A stretch of DNA of 57,009 nucleotides, from positions 1 to 57,009 of the forward strand of contig CAJTNY010000009.1 in assembly GCA_910577875.1 (NCBI GenBank), given 5' to 3'. Shown here in pieces: positions 17,749-24,903 of the stretch. The stretch is from an uncultured Christensenella sp. (GTDB lineage Bacteria; Bacillota; Clostridia; Christensenellales; Borkfalkiaceae). Position numbers and translations under genes: made by a program. Below the pieces are notes generated by a model, which was not told where the DNA came from, made no database searches, and saw only the letters and a list, made by a program, of their open reading frames with translations. Each line of letters starts with the position of its first letter. Position 1 is the stretch's first letter.

Positions 17749-18703
17749 ACGGATAGACGAGATTGAGCTGTCTTCTGCACTCGTCGAGAATTTCCATAAT
17801 ATCCAATGTATCTTTGCGAGATACGAACCTGCTTTCCGTAATACCCGATTTTATCTCGCAAGCAACGGTATCAAACTCGTTGAGATAATCGCCCCTGCCG
17901 TAGTAGACTTTGTTTTTTCCGTTTTTTCTCACCAGTTTAACTTTATTCGCACAATGGAAAAAAGGCAAAGTTATCTTAGCCTTACTGCCTGTAATTTTAA
18001 GTTTTTCGATAATATCTAAACCGCCTATCGATATTGACGCGGTAAAAACCGCGCCAGTAGAAAACTCTAATCTGATATGTTCGTTCCGATCGATTCCTCG
18101 TGATACTTTTCCTTTGCATTCTATTTTTATAGGTTTGCCGAACAGTCTGTATGCGTAAGCGACAGAGTAAACGCCTATATCGAGAAGCGCTCCGCCTGCT
18201 CTGTTCGGGTCCGTAACTCTCGGAGCGTATCCGAAAGGAAGCCGCCATTTAGCCGAAGCACTTTGTATTTCGCCGAATTCGCCGTTATCGAGCCATTCCT
18301 TTATTTTATTTGCAACGGGGGCAAACCATGTCCACATAGCTTCCGCAACATATACTTTCTTTTCCTCGGCAAGAGCGAAAATTTCATTCGCGGAACCGAA
18401 ATCGACCGTAAAAGGTTTTTCGCATAGCACAGCCTTGCCAGATTGAACAGAGAGTATGCAGTATTTATAATGGCTGTCGTGAGGCGTTACTATATAAACG
18501 CCGTCGACCCCGTCGGCGTTAACGGCTTCAAGCGCAGAGCCGTAAGCCGTCGAGCCGAATTTTTCCGCAAACTCCGCACACTTGTCAAAGCGGCGGGAAT
18601 ATACGGAAACGATTTTATGCCGTCCCGATTTTATAATACTGCGGGCAACTTTTTTGGCAAGTCTTCCGCTTCCGATAAAACACCAGTTAAAAGCTTCTTC
18701 CAT
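17729..18703 (-). CDS. Gfo/Idh/MocA-family NAD(P)-dependent dehydrogenase
   Basis: Oxidises or reduces a sugar or sugar alcohol; substrate unknown. 324 residues: Rossmann GSGRLAKKVA near the N-terminus, CEKPFTVD (the usual EKP motif), and AEAMWTWFAPVANKIKEWL, then a beta-sheet C-terminal domain. It is directly adjacent to the recombinase end of the mobile island, with only about 20 bases between; there is no ribosome site or promoter in that gap, so the insertion may have cut off its native upstream region. Confidence 0.88.
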   Translation of the reverse strand: MEEAFNWCFIGSGRLAKKVARSIIKSGRHKIVSVYSRRFDKCAEFAEKFGSTAYGSALEAVNADGVDGVYIVTPHDSHYKYCILSVQSGKAVLCEKPFTVDFGSANEIFALAEEKKVYVAEAMWTWFAPVANKIKEWLDNGEFGEIQSASAKWRLPFGYAPRVTDPNRAGGALLDIGVYSVAYAYRLFGKPIKIECKGKVSRGIDRNEHIRLEFSTGAVFTASISIGGLDIIEKLKITGSKAKITLPFFHCANKVKLVRKNGKNKVYYGRGDYLNEFDTVACEIKSGITESRFVSRKDTLDIMEILDECRRQLNLVYPFEKCGE

Positions 18704-18723
18704 AATTTCAACCGCCCGAAATT

Positions 18724-20397
18724 TTATTTTATGCGGGAAAGCACTACCAACGTCTCGACGTTTGTGCCGTTATTCAAAAAGATTTCCCGTACTTCTTTCC
18801 CGTCTTTGTACACGGGAAAGTTGAATTTCATCGATTTTAAGGGCATTGCGCTCTCACCTTCGGGATAAATCTGAATTTCTTTTACCAAAGTCGCAATCAG
18901 CTCTTTCTTTTCCTCATCACTGATTATATCATATAATTCGTTAAATTGCTCTAAAATTTTATAAATATTTTCCATTGTGATGAATTCCGCTTCCACAGAC
19001 TTTCTTCTCGTTCTCGCATCCTCGATATTTGCTTCTATTTCGGCAACCGTGTCGTACAGTCCGTCAAGCCTTAAAGTCATATCGTGTAATTTCCTTTCAC
19101 GATGCGCAATATCTATCGGCAGCGAATCGATTTCACGCTCCAACCGCGCTTTGTTTAGTTCCACCTCTTTCAGTTTGGTTTCGTAGTTGTGTATTTCCGT
19201 ATCGATTTTCGCGGTATCGACTTGCAAATCTATTTTCTTTTTTATCTCGGCGGCAAAGTGTTCGTCTTTCACCAACTCTTTGATAAACTCTATTACGAGC
19301 GGCTCGATGTCCGTCTTTTTGAGATTTGCGTTGTAATCGCAAGACCGCCCTCGCTCTTGCTTATTCCGACTGCAAGCATAATACATAACTTCTTTATATG
19401 TGCCGTCTTTCTTCATCCAACAAACTCTGTTTGCGTACATACCGCTTCCGCACTTAGGACATTTGATAATTCCCGTAAGTAAATGAGCGCGCTCTTTGCC
19501 GTATTTGGATTCCGATTTAATTCCCGTTTCCTGTCTTTTCGCGTGCGCTTTTGCCCAAAGCTCTTCATCGACAATTCCTTCGTGCAAACCGTCTACCAAA
19601 CAGAAATCTTGCTTGTTTACAACTTTGTAATCGGCTTTTGTGCCTTTCACTTTTTCCCGCGCTCTTCTTCCGTAAGCAATCTTGCCGCAGTAAACGGGAT
19701 TATCCAAAAGTATCTTAATGAAATGCGCGCTGAATTCTTCAATATCGGTTTTCTTGCGCGGCGTCTTTTTAATACCCTGCAAGTTAAGATATTTCGCTAT
19801 TCCCGTATAGCCCATATTCGTATGAACGAACTTATCGAAAATCGTCCTCACAATCTCCGCTTCATCTTTTTCTATGACCAATGTATCGTCTTTCAAGCTA
19901 TATCCGTACGGTGCGGGACCGCCGTTCCACTTGCCTTGCCGAGCTTTTTCTCTGCGTCCGTTCATTGTCTGTTCGAGAATGTTCTCACGCTCTATCTCGG
20001 CAACCGCAGACAAAACGGAAATTAAAAGTTTCCCGCTCGTCTGCGAAGAATCAATCCCTTCCTCAATACAAAGCAAATTCACTCCATAGGATTGAATGAA
20101 TTCCAACGAATTGAGAATATCGGCGGCATTTCTGCCGAAACGGGAAAGCTTATAAACCAAAACGTAATCCACGTCAAGCCCTTCTTGAATATCGGAGAGC
20201 ATCCGCTTAAACGCCGGACGCCCTTCTATCGATTTTCCCGACTTACCCGCATCTTCGTAGATTCCGACTATTTGCATTTCTTCCCGTTCGGCAAATCTTT
20301 TTAAGCTGGTTTTTTGTCCGTCAAGACTATACCCCTCTACTTGCATTTCGGTACTTACTCGCGGATATAAAATGCACTTTTTACCTTCTCGATTCAT
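18724..20397 (-). CDS. Large serine recombinase (integrase)
   Basis: Catalyses integration and excision of the island. 557 residues: N-terminal resolvase domain with catalytic Ser15 (RVSTEMQ), the VYKLSRFGRN motif and GRREKARQGKWNGGPAPYGY; a recombinase domain (GIAKYLNLQGIKKTPRK); a zinc ribbon (CPKCGSGMY, then C after about 30 residues and RGRSC); and a long coiled coil before the C-terminus. Ribosome site GGAG nine bases before the ATG. Located at the element end, as usual for this class. Confidence 0.94.
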   Translation of the reverse strand: MNREGKKCILYPRVSTEMQVEGYSLDGQKTSLKRFAEREEMQIVGIYEDAGKSGKSIEGRPAFKRMLSDIQEGLDVDYVLVYKLSRFGRNAADILNSLEFIQSYGVNLLCIEEGIDSSQTSGKLLISVLSAVAEIERENILEQTMNGRREKARQGKWNGGPAPYGYSLKDDTLVIEKDEAEIVRTIFDKFVHTNMGYTGIAKYLNLQGIKKTPRKKTDIEEFSAHFIKILLDNPVYCGKIAYGRRAREKVKGTKADYKVVNKQDFCLVDGLHEGIVDEELWAKAHAKRQETGIKSESKYGKERAHLLTGIIKCPKCGSGMYANRVCWMKKDGTYKEVMYYACSRNKQERGRSCDYNANLKKTDIEPLVIEFIKELVKDEHFAAEIKKKIDLQVDTAKIDTEIHNYETKLKEVELNKARLEREIDSLPIDIAHRERKLHDMTLRLDGLYDTVAEIEANIEDARTRRKSVEAEFITMENIYKILEQFNELYDIISDEEKKELIATLVKEIQIYPEGESAMPLKSMKFNFPVYKDGKEVREIFLNNGTNVETLVVLSRIK

Positions 20398-20545
20398 TTT
20401 TCTTCTCCGTATCGGTTGAAGCGACGTTTAATATTTTGTCGCCGTATTTTTTTATAAGTTGCGCCATTGTATCAATGAACGCATTAAAGTTATCTTTCTC
20501 TTTATCTTTAATTAGATTGCTAAATGTTGTTCTATTGTTGTTCAA
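20381..20545 (-). CDS. Possible 54-residue protein overlapping the recombinase start
   Basis: An open frame from TTG (20545), with AAGGA only three bases before it, reads as a protein (TTFSNLIKDKEKDNFNAF, then IKKYGDKILNVAS) and overlaps the first codons of the recombinase by 17 bases. Composition is protein-like. The start is uncertain. It may be a remnant of a longer small gene, because a micro-ORF with an excellent ribosome site lies just upstream. Confidence 0.35.
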   Translation of the reverse strand: MNNNRTTFSNLIKDKEKDNFNAFIDTMAQLIKKYGDKILNVASTDTEKKNESRR

Positions 20546-20573
20546 GTATCCTTATTCGGACGGTAACTCGGAA

Positions 20574-20618
20574 TTATTCCGCGTCCTTATAGCTTTGAAT
20601 ACTATGTTCTCTTTCCAT
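20574..20618 (-). CDS. Micro-ORF of 14 codons with a perfect ribosome site
   Basis: AAGGAGG seven bases before ATG, then MEREHSIQSYKDAE and stop. Either a leader peptide of the recombinase or the decayed 5' end of a gene whose remainder is the open frame at 20381-20545. Confidence 0.3.
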   Translation of the reverse strand: MEREHSIQSYKDAE

Positions 20619-20652
20619 CGCGTGTTCCTCCTTATGCGAAAAGATTTAATAG

Positions 20653-20928
20653 TTATTCGGTTTTCTTTTTATCGATTTCCTCAAAACCGAAAAAATCGTC
20701 ATACCCGTCTTTGAGCTTTGCAAAGTCGGTATCGTGTCGGGCTAATAACTCTTCATATCCAGCTTCGATTAACTGTACCTTTGTGTAGCCGTACTTCTTC
20801 AAAAATTCGTTTATTCTCTCGGCTTTCTCTCTCGGTACGCTCGTTCCCCAAACCATACATTTGGCTTTTCTTTCTTCCTTATGCTTGTCCTCGTAACGCT
20901 TGTCCTTAACTTTTCTGCCGTTTTCCAT
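20653..20928 (-). CDS. Small basic accessory protein of the island, 91 residues
   Basis: Starts with a lysine/glutamate-rich segment, followed by MVWGTSVPREKAERINEFLKKYG and VQLIEAGYEELL. The PREKAERINEFLKKYGYTKVQLIEAGY stretch has the helix pattern of a ribbon-helix-helix or copy-control type protein, but I cannot name the family. Good GGAGG ribosome site and its own promoter. Located between relaxase and recombinase. Confidence 0.6.
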   Translation of the reverse strand: MENGRKVKDKRYEDKHKEERKAKCMVWGTSVPREKAERINEFLKKYGYTKVQLIEAGYEELLARHDTDFAKLKDGYDDFFGFEEIDKKKTE

Positions 20929-20976
20929 AACTAAACCTCCGTGAAAATATTGCGTCGTATTTATACGATTTAGTAT

Positions 20977-21005
20977 ATTTTAGCATAGTTCGGTTTCAGA
21001 GTCAA
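20977..21005 (-). promoter_or_regulatory. Promoter of the 91-residue gene and recombinase
   Basis: TTGACT (21000-21005), 17-base spacer, TAAAAT (20977-20982). A CGTAT-AA-ATACG palindrome follows in the leader (about 20955-20966) and could be an operator. Confidence 0.65.
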
Positions 21006-21049
21006 GCGTTTATCTGATGTTAATACGACTTTGGCTTGTTTTCTACATA

Positions 21050-22339
21050 CTATTTACCCCAAATCCACTTGGAGTTGGTTTTCGGCTGTTCGCCATTTTG
21101 TTGCGCCTCCCTTTCTTGTTCTATTTCCTTTTCAATCTCTTGCAGACGGTTAGTAAAGTCGCGCTCCAATAATTCGCTCTCGCCGCCGAACGACGCAAGT
21201 AAACCGTCAAACAATTTGCCTACTTTTCTGTACGAAATGGCAAGCCGCCGTTTAAGTCCTTTATCGTTTACCTTGTGTCTTATTTTGGTTTCAAATGTTT
21301 CAGACTTTATGTACTTTACCGTTTTTAATAACAAGTTGCCCTGCCTGCGCTTGTAATCATTTTCTATATCGTCAATAAGAGTTATATTCTTCGGATCGAT
21401 TTTGTAATGGTTTGTATCATCGCCGTTGCCGCTAATAAGACTGTTTACTTTTCGGCGCACGGTTTCAAGCTCGGTATGAAAACGCAAATTCGCTTTCCTC
21501 GCTGTTTTGTCGTACATCAAGAGCTTATTGACAACCTTATCTATTTGTTCTCGGTACGGTATCATATCCTTACTGCCGTAATGAAAACTGCAACTTTTCG
21601 GAATTGTCTTTGCTAATTTGAGAACGGCTTCCTTTACGTCGTCTTTGGTTATTATGTCTTTGAGCGCGGATATTTTCTTTAATTCTCTCAACGCTTCATC
21701 ACGCGACACATACAACCTCGGATGCGATTCCGAAATATCCATATTAAGCCTAACGTGCATTCTGTCCAATACCCGCTTTTCTATCTTGCCCTTGTGCCTA
21801 TACTCCGTTTGCTTCTTTCTATACTTGCACTTCGGCTCTTTTTCGGCAAACCAAAAGTGTATATGTAGGTGGTGCGGCTTGTCCTTGTGCAGGGCGCATA
21901 TTAGGTCTATATTGTTCGGGTCTAAACCCATATCCTTAAAGAACTCTCCGAACGTGCGCTTAATCATCCGCATACACTTTTCGGGCGTATCTATCTTGTA
22001 TGACATTTCCTTGTTTAGAGATATAAAGCCGTGCCAGATATTTTTGGACGCGTGGGCGCGTTGTTGAATTTGTCTTAACTGCTCTTGCGTGATAACACCG
22101 TCGCCGTTAAACACTCCCGTGGACTTCTCGAAATAGTTTATAAGCGACGTCGTTTCCGTCTTTGAATTTTCGCCGTTCAACTTCCTGTCCGAAGTCATAT
22201 ACTTATAGATGTTGTTGCCGGACGACATTTCATAGTACGGGCGTTCGCGCTCGAATTTTGCTCTTTCCTCTTCCGTAGCGTTGCTTTCGATTTTCCACGG
22301 CGTATATGTAATGTTAAATATAATCGGTTGATTGCTTAT
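21050..22339 (-). CDS. MobL-like plasmid/element relaxase, apparent ATA start
   Basis: Nicks the transfer origin for mobilization. HUH-type: the metal-binding motif HHLHIHFWF is at about residues 156-164 counting from the ATA. The C-terminal half is a long charged helical region. The strongest start evidence is AAAAGGAGG seven bases before ATA (22339-22337), which gives a start ISNQPIIFNITYTPWK typical of a relaxase N-terminus. The open frame continues upstream to an ATG at 22432, but those 31 residues (IYIFACRRQVTCNGK...) look like translated leader and encode the ribosome site itself. Family name is from recognition, not a search. Confidence 0.8.
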   Translation of the reverse strand: MSNQPIIFNITYTPWKIESNATEEERAKFERERPYYEMSSGNNIYKYMTSDRKLNGENSKTETTSLINYFEKSTGVFNGDGVITQEQLRQIQQRAHASKNIWHGFISLNKEMSYKIDTPEKCMRMIKRTFGEFFKDMGLDPNNIDLICALHKDKPHHLHIHFWFAEKEPKCKYRKKQTEYRHKGKIEKRVLDRMHVRLNMDISESHPRLYVSRDEALRELKKISALKDIITKDDVKEAVLKLAKTIPKSCSFHYGSKDMIPYREQIDKVVNKLLMYDKTARKANLRFHTELETVRRKVNSLISGNGDDTNHYKIDPKNITLIDDIENDYKRRQGNLLLKTVKYIKSETFETKIRHKVNDKGLKRRLAISYRKVGKLFDGLLASFGGESELLERDFTNRLQEIEKEIEQEREAQQNGEQPKTNSKWIWGK

Positions 22340-22437
22340 GTTGTTTCCTCCTTTTGTGTGGACGTAATATTTGCAGACGGGTTTCCCGTTGCAAGTTACT
22401 TGCCTTCGGCAAGCAAAAATGTAAATAGCCACACAAT

Positions 22438-22563
22438 TTACATTTTTCTTATCCTGCTACAAAAAATCCCACCACTTGGTACGTTTACCCAAAATATTTG
22501 CTTACTGTTTTCTTGGTTTTTAACTTGTATCCACCGATATAAATCCTCCTTTTTGCAATACAA
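22438..22563 (-). CDS. Possible 41-residue ORF upstream of the relaxase
   Basis: The frame reads EDLYRWIQVKNQENSKQ and FWVNVPSGGIFCSRIRKM, which looks protein-like, but the only start is a TTG at 22563 inside the T-run of a terminator and without a ribosome site. A strong AAAGGAGG site occurs inside this frame and points to a six-codon ATA/GTG reading (ATATCGGTGG...). Unresolved. Confidence 0.25.
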   Translation of the reverse strand: MYCKKEDLYRWIQVKNQENSKQIFWVNVPSGGIFCSRIRKM

Positions 22564-22591
22564 AAACTCACGACGTGATTACCGTGAGTTT
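22564..22591 (-). terminator. Terminator between KilA-N gene and relaxase
   Basis: AAACTCACG and CGTGAGTTT arms followed by TTG on the minus strand. The remainder of the 22340-22731 gap holds the low-confidence ORF above, a small GGCGA/TCGCC palindrome at about 22617-22630 and one copy of a direct repeat. Confidence 0.6.
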
Positions 22592-22682
22592 GTCGCTGTT
22601 TATTAAGTTTTTATTATGGCGAAATCGCCAAATTTGAGAAAGTTGTAATTCCGCGCAAATACACGGATTTTCCCTCTACATA

Positions 22683-22730
22683 TATCAAGCGAATAGAACG
22701 CCCGAAATATTCCATTTTCGCAAAAAATTT
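22683..22730 (-). repeat. Direct repeat copy 1, downstream of the KilA-N gene
   Basis: Matches 23733-23782 with few differences: TATCAAGCGAAT, AGAACGCC, AAATATTCCATTTT, then an A- and T-rich tail. On the minus strand it contains ATGGAATATTT. Both copies lie directly behind a stop codon. Confidence 0.75.
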
Positions 22731-22731
22731 T

Positions 22732-23562
22732 TTACTTTTTGTCTTTTCGTCCTTCCGTGAGCAATCTCGAATTACTCTGTTGCAATACTCGCAACTGCGA
22801 TTTAGCCATATTGTTTAGCTGTACAAGCCGCTCGCTTTGTTGTACATTCTGCTCAATTAGAATCGCGTTATAACTCTCCATATTGGCAATCACAAGCAAC
22901 TGTTCGATTGTCGCATAGTCGCGGATATTACCTTTAAGCGTAGGATTTCCTCTACGCCATTGCACCGCCGTTTTACCGAATAAAGCAACGTTCAGTAAAT
23001 CTGCCTCATCCGCATAAACATACTTCAACTGCTCGTCCGTAAGCGTCGGAACAATATTTTCTTTGATTGCATCTGTATGTATACGATAGTTTACTTTTGC
23101 AAGCTCGCGCTTCGCCGACCACTCCAATGCCTTTTGCTCTTGCGCTTTCAATCGCTGGAATTCCGTAACCAAATACAATTTGAATTCGGGGCTTAACCAA
23201 CTTGCAAATTCAAACGCAATATCTCTATGGGCATACGTGCCGCCGTTGTTACCGGACTTGGATATAATGCCTATCGCATTAGTGCTTTCAATCCATTTTT
23301 GCGGCGAAAGATAAAAACTGTGTCTGCCCGCCGCACTCTCAAAGGTCTCGAATTCGTGTCCTTTGAAATCGGGATTATGCAGTCTTTCCCAAAGTCCGAG
23401 ATATGAAATAACGTCCTTGTTCCGCATCCAAGTCGCTATCGGCACTTTCGGCTCGGACGGATTTGCATACCGAGCTAAATCGGTTAACGATATATAGTCG
23501 TCCTTGTTAATTTTTTTATAGCGAACGTCTATTCCGTTTACGCTAAATTCTGTATTTGCCAT
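22732..23562 (-). CDS. KilA-N domain protein
   Basis: 276 residues. The N-terminal KilA-N DNA-binding domain is recognisable (VRYKKINKDDYISLTDLARY, PIATWMRNKDVISYLGLWE, GTYAHRDIAFEFASWLSPEFKLYLVTEFQRLK), followed by a helical C-terminus. Found in phages and mobile elements; function probably DNA binding or anti-repressor-like, unproven. I start at 23562, where AAAGGAGAC precedes ATG; the 49 residues upstream are translated leader. Bounded on both sides by the direct repeat. Confidence 0.9.
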   Translation of the reverse strand: MANTEFSVNGIDVRYKKINKDDYISLTDLARYANPSEPKVPIATWMRNKDVISYLGLWERLHNPDFKGHEFETFESAAGRHSFYLSPQKWIESTNAIGIISKSGNNGGTYAHRDIAFEFASWLSPEFKLYLVTEFQRLKAQEQKALEWSAKRELAKVNYRIHTDAIKENIVPTLTDEQLKYVYADEADLLNVALFGKTAVQWRRGNPTLKGNIRDYATIEQLLVIANMESYNAILIEQNVQQSERLVQLNNMAKSQLRVLQQSNSRLLTEGRKDKK

Positions 23563-23732
23563 ATTGTCTCCTTTTGTATTTGCTTTTTCCGTTCCCATAT
23601 ATAAACTACGAAAGCTGATTTCTGCGCTTCGCTTGAAATTGCAACCGTTCGGTTGCGCGCCTGCGGCGCCCTTTCGGTTTTGAATGGTGGCGAGCGTACT
23701 TGTGAGCAAGCTCCCAGATACGCTCTTCTACT
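23563..23732 (-). promoter_or_regulatory. Long leader region of the KilA-N gene
   Basis: About 170 bases without a convincing gene. It has several short self-complementary stretches (for example GCAACCGAACGGTTGC, 23641-23656). I recall similar reading frames ahead of genes in other gut Clostridia (peptide fragments SAFVVYIWE and RTVAISSEA), which suggests a conserved non-coding leader or repeat. That recollection needs a nucleotide search. Confidence 0.35.
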
Positions 23733-23782
23733 TATCAAGCGAATTAGAACGCCTAAAATATTCCATTTTTCAAAAATTTTTT
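23733..23782 (-). repeat. Direct repeat copy 2, downstream of the sigma-like gene
   Basis: Second copy of the element at 22683-22730. Recombination between the two would delete exactly the KilA-N gene and its leader. Confidence 0.75.
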
Positions 23783-23786
23783 GAAA

Positions 23787-24395
23787 TTATTTTTTCTTGC
23801 GGAATTCGGGATTGCTGAAATGCGGCACAGGACCTTCTCCGAATATGTCTATTATCTGCTCGCGTATCGGGCGCGGATCGTCTTCATCCACAACAACGAT
23901 ATTCTGATATTTCCTGCGAAAGTCCTTATACCGTTTCTCCAACCGCTCCTTTTGCTTCGGCAAGAATCTCTTTTTAATAAACTCTTCGGCGGTCATATCC
24001 AAACGCTTGCATATCTTTTCCGCTTCCAAATATAACTTTTCAAAATTCGTAGGCTTAGGCTTTTCTTTCAGCGTTTTCTTTCGATACTCCACTTCCTCGC
24101 ACAAAGCAAGATATACCCACCGCAACTCGTCTATTTGTCCATCAAATATATCATAGTAAATCTCTCGGCTATGAAGCGGCAATTCGTTCATTCGATTCCC
24201 AAACTCGAACTCCGCTTCTTCAAAAGATTTGTATTTCGCAAATGGGCGGATAATTAAATATGTAAGCCCGAACTTAAAATACTCGCGGTAGCTGTAAAAC
24301 CAACTGATAATTTCCACTTGCTCTTCTTCTGGCATAATAAAGCGAAACATATCCCACAAAATGTCTTCGTCATCATCGGTGCGGAACTTGTCCAA
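23787..24395 (-). CDS. C-terminal part of a frameshifted sigma-like protein, 202 residues
   Basis: Acidic/aromatic, helical protein (ILWDMFRFIMPEEEQVEIISWF, REIYYDIFDGQIDELRWVYLALCEE). No ATG; the first codon is TTG with a weak GGGG site. It overlaps the preceding frame by 142 bases in the -1 frame. The natural reading is a continuation of the upstream gene (HSGEKFLDKFRTDD if one A were added at about 24408). As an independent protein it is unrecognised. Confidence 0.6.
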   Translation of the reverse strand: MDKFRTDDDEDILWDMFRFIMPEEEQVEIISWFYSYREYFKFGLTYLIIRPFAKYKSFEEAEFEFGNRMNELPLHSREIYYDIFDGQIDELRWVYLALCEEVEYRKKTLKEKPKPTNFEKLYLEAEKICKRLDMTAEEFIKKRFLPKQKERLEKRYKDFRRKYQNIVVVDEDDPRPIREQIIDIFGEGPVPHFSNPEFRKKK

Positions 24396-24901
24396 AAACT
24401 TTCCCCACTATGCTTCCGCTCTCGGTTAGCGCCGCTTATAACCTCGTCTATTTTTGCAAGACGCTTTGCGACATAGCTTTGCGTTTTCCCAAGCTCTTCC
24501 GCTATCTCGGTTTGCGTACAGTCGTCTACGTAATACAGCTCGTAAATCTTTCTATCTTCCTCAGAAAAGACCGACAATCGTTTTTCTATCGTTGCTTGCT
24601 CGACAATGCTTTCAAGCGCACCGCTTTGTTTTTTGTCAAGCAACGTACCGTCGTCATTCTCCATATCTATCTTTTTGTAGTACGTTCTTCCATCCGCTTT
24701 AACGTATGTAGATTTATGCGCTTCCGCTCTGCGTTCGTTGTTATACATTTCGGTATCCAACTTCACAAGGCGGTCAAACTGATACTCCGTTACTTCGCAC
24801 GACGAAAGCCTACCCCTATCGTAGAAGTAATATAGAAGCATTCCTTCGGTCGCCGCGGGTTGTCTTTGCTTATTCAGTTTATACGCACGTGTTTCGGGCA
24901 T
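24254..24901 (-). CDS. Sigma-70-like regulator, N-terminal part of a frameshifted gene
   Basis: Residues 1-160 look like a sigma-factor-type protein: a helical N-terminus, then a region-4-like helix-turn-helix (RKIYELYYVDDCTQTEIAEELGKTQSYVAKRLAKI). After residue about 160 the frame reads SFWTSSAPMMTKTFC, which does not look like protein and appears to be out-of-frame reading. It starts just past hsdR. It probably regulates element genes; target unknown. Confidence 0.7.
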   Translation of the reverse strand: MPETRAYKLNKQRQPAATEGMLLYYFYDRGRLSSCEVTEYQFDRLVKLDTEMYNNERRAEAHKSTYVKADGRTYYKKIDMENDDGTLLDKKQSGALESIVEQATIEKRLSVFSEEDRKIYELYYVDDCTQTEIAEELGKTQSYVAKRLAKIDEVISGANRERKHSGESFWTSSAPMMTKTFCGICFALLCQKKSKWKLSVGFTATASILSSGLHI

Positions 24902-24903
24902 AG

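Noticed and set aside
18697..18710. tRNA gene as integration target of the island
   Set aside because: No cloverleaf or CCA end was found at either border.
22432..22434. ATG at 22432 as the relaxase start
   Set aside because: It lacks a ribosome site and the added residues are translated leader including the real ribosome site.
24393..24420. Programmed -1 frameshift at GGGGAAAGTTTTT
   Set aside because: None of the codon boundaries fit an X-XXY-YYZ heptamer; a lost A is simpler. Kept only as a possibility.
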